Source of the DNA: Ifrita kowaldi
Taxonomy: Eukaryota > Chordata > Aves > Passeriformes > Cinclosomatidae
Assembly: GCA_013398055.1 (NCBI GenBank)
Contig: VZRS01005628.1
Location: forward strand, 186,001 to 250,000
Length of the DNA: 64,000 nucleotides
Direction of reading: 5' to 3'
Translations under genes and position numbers: made by a program
Part shown: positions 48,791 to 61,757 of the stretch, one piece after another
How positions within the stretch are numbered: the stretch's first letter is position 1
How the letters are laid out: each line of letters opens with the position of its first letter
The notes under the pieces: model-generated
Databases searched by the model: none
What the model was told of the DNA's origin: nothing
The model's input: only the letters and a program-made list of their open reading frames with translations

Positions 48791-51700
48791 AATTTGGGGT
48801 CAGGTGAGGGGGGTGGCAGCAATTAGGAGCTCTGTGGGACCTTATTCAAAGGAGAAGCCATAGCTGCTGACCCACTCTTTCAAGTGGATCAGCATGGATT
48901 TCTCAAAATCTAATGGTGAGGAGACCAATGGGAAGTTCTGGATTAACTGCTTCAGCTTTGTCCTTTATTTGTTCTTGTTTTCTTCCAAAAGAAACATTTC
49001 GTGACAACCAGCTCTTTCTGACTGAGCTCCCCTGAAGAAAGGTTTTTTGGCATCACAAACTGCTTTGTGGTCCAAAAATGTGTGTATTTGGCCACAAAGG
49101 TCCTTGACGGAGATGTGGGAACCCCAGACCTGTGTCAGAATTTGTGGCCAAATATCCCCAACCCCTACAAAACTTCTGGTTGTGGTCTCACCAGATTGGT
49201 GCAGCTGGTCTGGGCTGGTTCACAAAAGTCTGGTTCATCCAGCCAATATAACTGCATTCCTGCTTTAGCTATTTCTAAAAAAATAAAAAAGGTATTCAAA
49301 ATTATTTGATCCCCCAGTGTTTGGATTGTGACCAGTTGTGGGACAAGACACGAGCTGTTTTCCTCTCTGGAAGCTTTGAAAGGTGTTGATCTCACATCCA
49401 CTTCCCGGAGAACAGGGCTACGTTTTGATTCCTCAGCAAATTTTTCTGCCTGTCCTCATGTGGGAAATTTCCTGTCCATATTTAAGTCTCACACAGCCTC
49501 TTTCTGCTGTCACTCCCTCTAACAATAGAGTTGCAAAAAAGGGAGTAAAACCCAAAAAGACAGGCCTGTAAAAATGTCCCCTGCATTACACCCTTAAGAA
49601 AAACATTAATAGTGCATTATCCAATTGAACATTTTCCTTTGCCATCACTTTTAATCAGAACTCGTTTCGCTTCAAATTTGAGGTCTGGGAAAAATAGCAA
49701 TTTTTTAAAATAAGAAATGTGTTCTTGGGGAAAAAAAAGCCCACCCAACCACCAAAAAAACCTCCTCTTGATTCTTTCTGAGCAATTCTTCAATACTTGA
49801 TCTGGAGTTGTTTATAATGCATAAAGTAATTTGTTTTTTGCATGCAGCCATCTTTGGGCTTTTGCCTGTAGTTGTGCAAAGTTCTGACAAAAATATCCCC
49901 AGCAAGAGTTATTTCAGTTTTTGATTCACATTTTGGTGTCAGCAAGGAACTGAGATCTCAAAGATGGAAAGAAGCTATTTCTCATAATTTTGGAAGTCTA
50001 CATGTCATTTAATTGTCTGAATCAACTCTGTGAAAGCTTTATTGCCATTTTTGTCCTGGCCTCTTTCACTGGAACAGGGTATTCCCTAAAAAATGAGGAG
50101 TTTGCAAATTAGGGCTGAAAGAAAGCCTGGCATCCCAGCTCCTTTTATACACAAAGGTGCAACATCAATTCTTCTGGTTGGTTTCTATTCATTCAGTTTT
50201 GCATTTGAGGAGAGGCAGGTTCACAACAAATGCCAAATTAGCTCTGCAGAGCTCTGTGCTTTGCATTGCTTTGATTTTTCTTTTTCCCCCAAAAAACCAG
50301 CTGGTCTACTGCAAAGCAAATGGTTGCAGACTCACAAACTCCAAACAAAACCCTGACCTGGAGGCGAAACCCCCTCGTGTCCTGCAGAGGCAGCAGAGCG
50401 TTTTATGGTGAGGCAGAGCAGCGATTTTTGGGGCGCTGGGGCTGTGCTTGCTGGCAGCTCCCAGGACAGATTTGTGTCTCCACCGAGTTTTGTGCAACCC
50501 TCGCCAAGTTCCGTGTCCCCAGTGGACCTGAAATGTGCGTTGTTTTCTGCTTTCCACGGCTCCCAAGGGCAGGGAGAGGAATCCAACCCCATCCTGAGCG
50601 GGGCCGCTTGCCCGCCGTGGAGGAGGATCTGGCATGGAGGTGCTAATGTGCCGCATAAAACCATCACGGTGGGAAAGCACCGGGAGCCCCTTTTCTGATG
50701 GAGCCCATCTAAACACCAGTTCTCCATGGCAGCCCATGCTTAGGCTGTATAAACTAGCAAAGAGAAGGATCTTTGCATTGATTTCACTTCCCTAATTAAT
50801 ATTCCCCATATCCCACCTCAGGAGCATCAACAGCTGCCCAGGGAACCAGTGCCGGAACCGGAGGAGAGCACAGTGCCGTGCAAAGCAACCACCAAGTCCT
50901 TCAAAATCTGATATGGAGGCAGAAGAGAGAAGAGGAGCCAGATTTCCTCGGGAGATGGGACTGGCAGAGCCGGGGGGGGACAAACCTTCCTGGCCTGGCA
51001 GGTGATTGCCATCCCCAGAGGAGGCTGCAAAGAGGAGCCCCCGACAGCCAAGCTCCGCGAACCCTCCTCCGCTTCCAAGGAGATAAAACCAGCCTGCGGA
51101 CAGCGTAAGTTTAAGCTGATTTAGACACAGCTGGTGTGCTGGGAGCCGAAGGTAATTTATTTCTCTTGGCTGATGACCCGCTCCCTTCGAGGGCTGCGTT
51201 TTCCAAGCGCTCTCTGCTTGGCCGCAACGTTTGTACCTCTGGCGGTTATTGTTATTTTAATATTAGGCTAAGAGCTAATGTATTAGGCTAATATATTAAG
51301 CTGGTAAACTCTTTAGCCAGCCTGTCCTGGTGACACATGAAGGAGATTTTACAGATAGGCTTTTCAAACCCAGCTCAGCCCTGGTCTGGCGTTTAACCGC
51401 GGCTCTCAGAATATAATGGCTGAATGCATTGGCCCATGCCCACAATAACTCTCTTTGACGGCAGAAGAAGTTCCAATAAACATGTCATTCAAATGCAGAT
51501 GTATTTCGGTAAAAATTAGTGAAACTGATGCTATGAATAACCTGCAGTGCAGTTTCAATTGCTCTCCCATCAGCCAGGGCCAAGATGATCAACACCAGAC
51601 CAGCCACGATATTTATATTGCTCGGATCATGGTGTGTCATAAGCAGATGCGAAATTGGGTACTCTATCGGAGCAGCAGGGATGGGAAGAGCCACGTAATG

Positions 51701-53082
51701 AGCCGGTTTTACAGGGAGAAACAAATGGGATTGTAACACAACCCTGGGAACAAGGGAATGCTTCCAGGAGGTGCAAGGGAGCAGGACAGCAGTGTGTGAG
51801 AGCAGTGCTGAGGATGACTTTGAGGTTAAATCAAGTAATTTATATAAACAGAGGTGTTGGGTGTTTTCTTTTCTTGCCATGACATAGCACACATTTGAAT
51901 AAATGCTGTGAACAACATATCCCCAGAGCTGACCAGCTTGGAAGAGCGTTTTATTAAGTCAATAATTTTTGTTTATTTCTGCTAAAACAAACCCCTACCA
52001 TTTTTTTTCCTATTCTCCTCTCTCCACCCCCTCTATTTTATCCATAACGGGGTTCCCTCCTGTGAATCTGCCCCTGCAAGCAGCGAGTCCCTCCCCCACC
52101 TGCGGCCCCTTTCCACCGAGTGCTATTTTGTAAGATCTCTTGTCACCAGGACTCTGCGAAGACTTAGGCATGTAATGGGAAACATGTGTCTTTCCCTGAC
52201 GCTTGCAATCTTACCCCGAGGAGCTCCAGCGAGGGCTGAAATGGGAGTGCTCTCTGTGGAGTCAGGGAGCTGATGGCGGGGGGGAGAAAAGTTTGGAGCC
52301 AGAGACGGCGACTTGGGTGTTTTTTGTTGTTTGCTCCCAGAAGTGCGGGATCTCACACAAGAATGATAGTGGCAAACGGTGGTTTCTGCCGGGGAGGTGG
52401 GGGGATTGTTGGGCAACAGCGCTTGTGACAAGCAGCTCAGACAAAAGGAAGCAAGGGAGACATAAATGGCTTTCTGGAAGATGGTAAAAGCAAAATGATG
52501 GGAAAACAACCCCCAGGTTGGAGCCTCAGCCCACGCCAGTTTTGCACATTTTCCTGAGCTAGAGAAAAACAGAAGAAGGAGCCGAAGAAGATATGGAGAG
52601 GTTGGGAAATCGTCGGGGTTGTAAAATGATTTTTTGGTGAATCATCACCATTAAAAAGAAAAGTGGTCATCATGATACTGCATGAATGGTATATGACATA
52701 TATCATACACGTAACATATGGGATAACCGGCCCCATTCCTCATTGTTATTCCTTCTGGGTGACTTAATCTGTGCTCCTCTGGACAAAGTTGATCCTGCAG
52801 AGAAAGTGGTGCGTGCACAAGGATGTCAGGCTCAAAGTGGATGAGGTTTACTCCAGTGATTAAACCTACTCATCACCTCTGCCTCCTCCTTCTATTTTTC
52901 TGGGGTATCAGCCAGAAATACAGTCCAGAGCAATTAGGACCCAGACCCAATTGTCATATCTGAAATCTGAGTGTGACTTGGCCTCATCTGGGATCGAACA
53001 CCGGAATAACAAAGCACGCAGGATCTGGCTGGTGTCTGACAGCCAGTGCTTCTGGGTTTCCAACAGCCAAATTCATTCTGAG

Positions 53083-53124
53083 GAAAAAAAAATTAAAAAA
53101 AAATTAAAAAAAATAAAAAAAAAT
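53083..53124. repeat. A-rich low-complexity tract
   Basis: Runs of eight or nine A separated by TT or T, with period about 9-11. Confidence 0.9.
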
Positions 53125-53201
53125 CAGGCTAAAGCTGAGGCACGTTGTTGTTTCCTTATGAGTTCACTTGCAAAGGTCACCACTCCTCTCCCCCTCCCCA
53201 G

Positions 53202-53228
<27 letters not shown>
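53202..53228. repeat. (TC)n microsatellite
   Basis: About 13 uninterrupted TC dinucleotides, preceded by a pyrimidine-rich stretch from 53181. About 75 bases upstream is an A-rich run (53083-53124). Confidence 0.95.
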
Positions 53229-53232
<4 letters not shown>

Positions 53233-55991
53233 CTCTTTTGTTTGTGCAAGACTTCAGGAATTAAAACCTCATTTCAAGGGTTATGAGTAGACCACAGCAG
53301 CGATACATTGCCCTGATTATCAGCAGCAGGCGAGCTTTTCCCTGGCAGCCCTTTAGCTCTGGTGGTGTGCAAGTTCTCTATGCCTTACCACTGATTTTTC
53401 CTGCCTGTAAATTTTTCTTCAGAGTTAACAGGGACTCCGTTGCACAGACTTATCGTGATAAATTACATGGGATTATATTGTTACAGGGAATTGCCATCAC
53501 CTCAGCAGTGATAGAAAGGAAAGGTTAAAAAAAAAGATTAGATAAAGACTAGCAAGATGGTTGGGAGTACAGTGAGAAGAGAAATGGCCCTGGTGGGGAA
53601 GCTGATAGATGTCTTCCTCAGGTGAAAAGATTCATTTATGGACAGAGCACTCTGGGAAATCTTCGGATGGAAGAGCCAAACTATAGGAAAGTCATTTTCT
53701 TTACAAAAAAAGTGATTTAAGGGTTCCTAGGGGCTTAAGTTTTCTAGATCTGGAGTTCATATTTTGGTGCAATGATGGAAACACCATTTTTGGAAGTGAA
53801 CAGTGATTTTCAGCGGCCTAACATCTGGGTAGGTAAGGCAGAAACCTGGAAGATGCTGGATTTCCCAAAAGAAGCTGTTCCCTCCCCTGGGAAAGTCAGA
53901 CTTCCTGCAGCAGGACCCCTGAAAACCAAGGGAGCCCCAAATCATTCAGTGCTTTTGCAATGGGCACAGCATTGATTAAAGGCCTGGCAGAAATGTTATC
54001 TTCCCTGGCCTCTTGCATAAGACAGGCTAGATAATTAAATTGTATAATCTTTGCATCAAGCCTGTAATTCCCTGATTGCATTAGAGTATGTCTTTGAGGA
54101 AATGCCCCAGCCTAAATGCCCCCAGAAGCATTTTGCCTCCCTGAGCAGTCTTCACATTAGAAGGGGTCAGACTTTAACATTTCCACCTCTCATTTTGCAC
54201 TGATTTTATCTGGGTTGAGCTTCCAGCCCTGGCACCATTCCTGACGTCTCAGAGAAAGGCTGATTTGCCACCAGCAACCCTTTCCCTTCTGTGATCACCA
54301 CCCAGCTGTGATGGAGCCACCTCTTGCCCTCCTCGGGGCGCTCAGTGGGTCTGAGATGCTCACCCCAGCCAGGTTTTCAAACATCTTTTTCCAGGCATGT
54401 TTTCCTAAACCCTCAATAATTCACTGATGTCCTCTCCAAAGCCCAGCCGAGCCAGGCACGTTCCCAGCAGCGCTCCACACGGGAGCAGCGACGCTCACCC
54501 GCTCCTAACGCCAACCTCTGCCTCTCTTTTATTTCTCTATATCATTATGGTGATGCAATAAATATGCAGAGGAGCTCCAGGCACTGGCTGTCTCCTTTGT
54601 TGGAAATGCTGCCCCACGTTCTCCCAACTGGATATTATCCTCTGATTATACACATGCCAGAGGAATGGCTCCCGATGTCCGCGCAGCTTTTACACCGTGT
54701 CCCTGCCTCCCCGGCCTTCCCTTTGCGCTTCCCATCCCACATTCACACGCTCCCATTACATGCCAAGCCTGTATTTTACTCCCTCTGTTCTTGCTGCAGC
54801 CCTTCTTGGTAAGGGAAGTCTTGATTATATGTTTGGCCAAATGACTTAGAAGAAAAAAAAAAAAATGAACATGCAGGAGCGTTGCCTTGAGGTCAAAATC
54901 CATCAGGATTTTACCTCCATCCCAGGAAACTCCAACCACCCCCAGCAAGCCAGCCTGGGGTGAACTGGGTGGAGAGCAAAATCTTACACATGGGCTGCAA
55001 ACTTCAGGCACTGGGAAGATTCCTGCCTATTTCCAGCAGTGGGAAAATGTACGAGCGGGGAAGTTGTATTTACATAAGTCAAGGAAAACACTGTTTCCTT
55101 CTTCGGCAGGAAACAGAAGTTATTCTCAGAGCTTCGGCGAAAGAACGAGAAATTAAATAAAGTGCTGGCAGGCTAAACTTGTTTTATTCCTGTGGTTTTA
55201 CAATCTCTGAGCAAAAATAAACACATTTTCAATCTCAGGAGAATTATTAGGGTAATAATGGCGGGGCGGGGGGGGGAGTTATTTACAGGCTCCGATGGAA
55301 TCGCTCAATGAATCACGCGAACTGTAACAACAGATCCAGGGCAAGAAAATTCACATTTATGCAACTGTCTGGTTTGATTCTACTGTACTGGGTGCTCTGC
55401 TGCAGCAATACAAGATTGGGCAAACCTTTGGGTGCACCCAGCAGGAGTTTTGCCTGGGAGAAGGGTAACGATCAATTTTACAGCACCCGATTTCTGTCAT
55501 TTGGGAGTTTTGATGGATTTTAATGGTGCTGTCCCTCCTTAAGTCTGGGATGGACTCCCACTGGTGGGCACCAGAGCGAAGTTCATGGGTGAGGGCTCCC
55601 ATCCCAGGCCTAGTATGTTGCTAATTTACGTTGCCTTGTGATATCCAAAGATTAAATGCAAATGAGGAATTTGAATCCTTGTACCTTGTACCTAACATCT
55701 CAGCTATTAAAAAATAACACAGTTTGGCATTGTTTTTCCTCAGGACAAGAGGTTAGTAGTCCACACAGTTCTTCACCTTCTCTTCTGCCTGGTACAGTTG
55801 TGTTTGCCCAGGATATGACACGGACACCCCTATGGGCAGCACCTTCCCACCTCCTCCAATTTGTGCTTTTCCTGTAAAATTCTACAGTATGGCAAAGGCA
55901 GTTCTTTTTGGGTTGAATTTCTGTCTACCTCTGTGTATTTTCTACATGCCCAAACCACTCATTGTGAATGAATGGAAGAGTTAGGTGTTTA

Positions 55992-56056
55992 TCTATAATA
56001 TATTATATATATATATACATACACACACACACAATATATATAATATAGAATATATT
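55992..56056. repeat. AT/AC mixed dinucleotide repeat
   Basis: TA repeats, then a block of about eight AC units, then TA repeats again. Confidence 0.9.
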
Positions 56057-56238
56057 GAGGCCTATCAGAGGCTTAAAGAGGAACAGCACCAGTAATACAT
56101 ATATTAATATAAAAATAACGTATATGGACTTATTTACACTGCATGGTTTAGGCATTTAGCCATAAATACATTTATCATAGGCATCACATAATCTCTCTAC
56201 AGCCAGCAAGAGCTGCAGGTACAAGGACAGCCCAAAGC

Positions 56239-56318
56239 AGTTACAAGAGATAGCTACAAGAGGTAGTTACAAGGGAAACTACAAGAGGTAAGCGCAAGGG
56301 TAAGTACCAGAAGTAGGT
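56239..56318. repeat. Degenerate ~15-bp tandem repeat
   Basis: About six imperfect units of the form GGTAGTTACAAGAG, GGTAAGCGCAAGGG and GTAAGTACCAGAA. Confidence 0.7.
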
Positions 56319-59300
56319 TCAAGGCTCTCGGCCCTGGGAGCATGAAGGGCAGAGGAAGAGGGGCCTGTGTTTGGATGCCGAGATGGGAATGATGCAATCA
56401 GAGAGTCCTGCAGCTCTTTGCAAAGCTCTGGCCTTTCTCTGGAATCCCAGGAGACAAAAGCAGACAGCAGCTAAGTGAGAAAATCTTCAATTGCTCACCC
56501 CTTTCACGCCCGGAGGAACAGCTCGCCCTGCAAAATGCAATTCCTAAGCTTAGGCTGCTGTTCAAAGGGTAGGGGTTAAACTCGGATGCAAGCCTGTAAT
56601 TTTTATAAACAAGGCTCATGTTTCCCTTCTGGCAACACATGTATGGAAACCCACGTACGCATGAAGCCCAAGACATGCACGAGAGGACCACTGAAGCCTC
56701 GTTATCTTTGCTTTTGTTCTACTTTCCTGGTGCTTTTTTAAACCCCTCAGCGGCACTGCCTTGGGATCGACTCCCTTTTCCAGGACAAGCTTTTCACAGG
56801 GCTGAAGGGCTCTTTGTTCTCCTCGGCTGCCCCTCAGCGCTGTTTGTTGTGCCTGTCCCTGGGGTGTGCTTTGCTCTTCCAGAGGGCCAGGAGTGGAGAG
56901 GAAGAGGCAGAGGATGTGAACTCCCATGTTGGAACACAAAGAGAGAGAAAGGAGGACCTGTTTATCCTTCTGCTAAATGCTCCCTTAGCAGACAGTGAGA
57001 TTTCCTCATGTTCAAGAGTAAAACACTAAAAAAAGAGGCAAGGCAGAGGGGGATGTGAGTTGCTGGGGTGCCGTAGTGCTGGATTCCTCCCCACGGGTAA
57101 GTTTGAGGCCCTTGCAGGCTCTGTCATCATCTCAGTGCCTGGGTGAACCCTTCAGACCTGTGTGGGAGTCACCTGTGGGACTTCCAGGTACAGAACCTGC
57201 TGGCTCCAGCAGAGCTGCTCCACATACCATGGCAGGGAATGTAAATACATCCATGCCGATGGCTTGGGAGGGAGCCATGGCCATTCCCAGGCACGCAGGG
57301 CCAGAAAGGACCACCTACGTCACGGGGCTCAGTCACCAACTCCTCACAAACACCTTCCTCAAGCTGGTCAAGCCCCAACTGCTTGGTGATTTCCTGGTTA
57401 GTCCTGCAGCTGCTACCCCTCGCTTATTAAAAGCCTGGCATAAATACTGGAGTCCTTCGGTTTGCCTCAACATTTTTTTTTAAAAATTAAAATTCACAGA
57501 GCCTTTTTTTGAGGAGCATCCTGAGTCTACCATCCACATGCCATCACCTTTTTTTTTTTTGCAGAAAACTAGCAAAAAATACAGCTAGGATGCATGCTCA
57601 CTTGCTGCACTGTTTTGCTGGGTGGTTGGTTTTTTTCCCTGCACTCTTGAGGACAAATACCTGGCCAGGATTTCGTGTTTGGTTGTCCACCATAGGGAGG
57701 AAAGTCGTCAATCATTTCACAGCCCTCCTCTCCATGTCTTACGGCCCTGGTGGTCCACAGCTGAAGCCTGAGGACTGTGGGGTTGGTGGTTAGACCAGCC
57801 AAGTGCTCTTGTGCTCCTCCCAGCAGGTTGTCGTGACTGATTGAATCATTAAAGTGAGTAATTTGTTGTAACACAAGAACAGCTGAAACACCTTCTGCAT
57901 CTTCACAATGGTGCTGCTCCACCATCCCCCTTGCCCAAACTGCACAGCCAAGGTGTGAGTCAGACCTTGGAGGTGATCTGGGCTATAAACAATATTTTAG
58001 AGGGAGAAAGAATTAATTTCAGTGGGGGCAATTTCTCCACAGCCCAACATGCAGTTGGGAAGAACTGGCCCCAGGAAAGGGCAGGAAGGAGTTTCTTACT
58101 CTGTTTCTATTTGCAGGCAGGTCCACCACGAAACCATACTCAAAGTTAGGTATTTCAGGGGAAATACATGTATGTATTTGCAGGATTGAGCCCGAGGTGC
58201 TGTCCAGTGTGGCAGCCCTGCACAAATGTTGTCCTGGGGTAACAGCGATGGGACTTGGGGGTTCTCGTGCCTCGATGAAACTGGAGTTACCTTGCATTTA
58301 TTGTGGATTAAGGTGAGGACATGGACAATTAGTCCATTACAAAGTGGCGCTGCCCCTGCCTGGTGGGAACCTGCTGGAGAGGCCGTACCCGTGGCAGGAG
58401 TGGACGGTGGTTATCTCAAGGTCAGGCGTGCAGGAAACAACCAGGCCGACACGAACATTGTGCGAGTGGGAGCTGCTGGTGGGGCTATCAGAGCTTCCCA
58501 GGTCAGGCAGGACATGCAGGGAGTCACCCCGTCCCAGAACAAAGCAGGAAGGAGCGAAGATGGTGCCAAAAATCCTGGAGAGAAGGTTCAAAGTCTGGTC
58601 AGAGCAACCAGCTCTTGTCAACAGAGAGAGACACAGGCTGAGCAATACCCATCTGGAGCTCACCCTTGCAGGGTGTCCCTGCCTTGTAGAACCTGCCCTG
58701 CTGAGGCTGGAGTTACAGAATCATTTGATGTCTCTTTGCCTGATATTTATTTATTCCTTCATCTGAGAGCATCATGGTCCATGGAGGAGCTCACAGGCAA
58801 ACAACAGGAACAGTAGTAAATCCACCAGCAGCATCTGGATCTCCTCGAGGGTGAAAACAAACCATGATGTGGCTGCACGGCCATAAAATCAACAGCAGCT
58901 CCCAAAAAAGGCCAGAGGACAATGACTTTGCTGGAGCACCAGACATCAGGAATATCTTTAAGGGTTAAGGTAGAAAGCTGACAAAACCCTTAATGTTTTT
59001 ACAGCACTCAGACATGTAACATACAATACAGGACAATTCGTTCTATTGATGTCTAAAAATTCTTAATGGAGAAACAGGCTGTTAAAATACAGGATACTTT
59101 ATAGGTTAGCTCTTCTCCATACTTCATCCTCAGGTATTTGCCAAGTTAGCAGAGGATCAGACTTCAAGTCACATTTAGGCTTCTTTAGAGCAGTTTTTCC
59201 ACTAAAAGCTTAGCTCAAAGACATACATATTAATGAAAAAAAGAGCCATTCATTCTTGTCACACATTTTGTCCTCAGAACAGTTGCAAATCCTGCATATC

Positions 59301-60359
59301 ATTTTTTTTCTAATCAAAGGGAAATAAAACATCTTTTATATAGTTAGACAATTGTCCACAGTCTTTCCCAAGAATGGAAAAATGCCCTAAAAATGGAAAG
59401 CAGGTGGGGTTTCTGAACAGCAAGGTTCTTCTTCTGCACCAGAAAAAGAAGGCTGCATCCCTATTTTTTGTTTAAAAAATTCCATAATCAGTGTGGCTAC
59501 TACAAGAACCCCGTGAGCTGGAGATCTGTTGGAAACATTTTTTGGTGCCTGTATTAGCTGTATTTGTCTACAGTTCCTTTGACCATATGGAGAAAACTTT
59601 CTGCTTTCCTACTGTACCACAGCAACCTTGGCATCCCACCTTTCCTTTCCATTGCTACTGACTTGGGAAGCTCTGCAGATTTCTTTGATGTTGCTGTTGG
59701 CTTGGGAGTGTCACAGCTGAAGGAAAAACAGGGGACATCTTCAGAGATACTGGTGGGGTTGGGGGAGGAAAAGCAGTTTGGTTTTTGCTTTAAAGAGACA
59801 CCTGAGAAATGCAGAATATAATAGGAAGGGGGAAAATGCTCAATTAAATAATCCCCACTGCAGGACTTGGGGCCTGAAGCTCACTGGTATTTCACTGAGG
59901 ATTTGCTTCATTACATCTGAAGATCTTCATGAACTCAGAAGCCTCCTTGGTAGGAGCAGAGATGGCAAAATTGGACTCCTCTGGCAAATCCTTTTTTTCA
60001 CACCCAGGTGGATCCCAACGAGGCCCAGAGTCACACCATTATTTCAGACATGGGTTATCAGCAACACACACAAAAGTGCCGGGTTAGAGGAGCAACTTCC
60101 AGAATAAAAGCTGCTGATAAACCTGGAAATACTCTCAGACCTCCCGTAGCACAGGAACAGCCAGGAATAGTTAAGTGAGTGCCAAAGCAAAACCCTTGAC
60201 CTGAGCAACTGCATATTTCAGAGACATTTAAAACAAAATCTCGGGCTGAACTCAGAGGCATGAGAACAGGATAGAAAATTGAGATGATATTAATGAGGCA
60301 CAAAACGGGTCAGAGTTTAGTTTGGGGTCAAATTTTGGGACCTTCCTGACTTTTCAGAA

Positions 60360-60378
60360 TTTTTTTTTTTTTTTTTTT
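60360..60378. repeat. Poly(T) homopolymer
   Basis: Nineteen consecutive T in intergenic DNA. No retroposon body could be recognised next to it. Confidence 0.9.
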
Positions 60379-61698
60379 GTCTAAGTGCTCTAACTCAGCG
60401 GGAAGTACTCAGTGAATACCTCCAGCTTGTTTTCCACTCAGCAGCACATCATCCCTCCCAGATAAACCAGTTTGAACCACCCTTGCTTACTGTGTCAGCT
60501 AATCGAGGGATAAAGGCAGATGAGATGGTTCCATTTCGTTGTTTTTCCTCCCACCTTTCTTCCTCACTGCCTGTCACCAATTCCCTTTCCTGCCCTTCTC
60601 CTCCCCCACCTATTAAAACAAAACATCTGCCACAGTTTTAAGGCGCTTTGGGCCTTTCCAGGCTGCTACCAGCAAGGACAGGACTTGGCAGGGAGGGGAG
60701 CTGAGCGAGAGCCACAGCAGGTGAAGGGTTTTCATTCCCCCGTTACTTCAATCAGCTGCCACGACCACGGAGCGTCTGCGGGAGGCAACGGTAATGATTT
60801 CCAAACCCAAAAGAGAGCCCTGGCAGGCTGGGCTGGGGCTTGGCCCCATCCCTCAGAGCTCTGCAGAGCTCAGCTGGTGACTAGTCGCTGCGTCACTCCT
60901 TTCTGATTAAATTCCTGTTAAGTTTAAAATAATAACACATCCTTAGTGGAACAAGAAACTCTGGAAGAAGAAAGAAACAAGCCTTTGTGGGGTTTTTTTG
61001 GCCAGCGGTGAACTTAAGGCCAGCCCTGAAGAATCATAGGGGAAAAATGGCTCTAGGACCACGCTTTTCTTCTGTTAAGGCACAGGGCTTATCCTTGCAT
61101 TTTCTGTGACCACAGGATCCAGATCCACTGGTGAACTAAGACCCTTTATACGATTACGACAAGGAAAAAATGCTGGACAAGGCACATAAATTATGATGTG
61201 TGAACTATAAGGTACAGAAGTGCCCAAGTCTTTCAGCAGACAATTTCTCAGAGGGGTTGATCAGAACAACCTGCGCATTTCTGTCCAAGATATTTGGTCT
61301 GACATTCTGTTTTCCCAGCTCCCTGACCCTTTTTTTCATTATCTGTCTGCCTGCTGTCCTGTGCAGGAGCCAAGCAGATGGAGTAGAGGGGCCACCAGGT
61401 ATTTTGGCATCCCCAGTCACATTTCCTGAAGGAAAATGGGTCCATGCCACCGGATCCCAGGCCAGGGAGGTCCTACCACCTTTACCACCAATATTTGTGC
61501 ATGCAACAAGTTATTACAGCAGCAATATTGATAATTATACTAATAATTAATCACCTTGGCTTATGTTTCTTCTCTTGTAGTTCTTACAGTCCTGCTGGGG
61601 AGGGAATATTAGTTTGTGTCTAGCCCAATGATAATAACTTACTTTTTTAGCACTGAAATGGAAGAAACAATCCTAGAAACATTCGTTAGTGGGTCAAA

Positions 61699-61757
61699 AT
61701 GAAACTTTTGGCTAGACGTGAGATGAAACTTTTGGCTAGACGTGAGATAAAACTTTT
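61699..61757. repeat. 24-bp tandem repeat, 2.4 copies
   Basis: The unit ATGAAACTTTTGGCTAGACG(TGAG) occurs identically at 61699-61722 and 61723-61746, followed by a partial third copy with one change. Confidence 0.95.

Noticed and set aside
55259..55279. G-rich run (GGCGGGGCGGGGGGGGG) as a G-quadruplex
   Set aside because: One long G run with too few separate tracts for a classic four-tract motif; could fold but nothing supports a role.
58226..58816. 196-codon plus-strand open frame in intergenic DNA
   Set aside because: No domain, no splice context and low-complexity Gly/Ala/Gln/Arg usage; overlapping frames are equally open.
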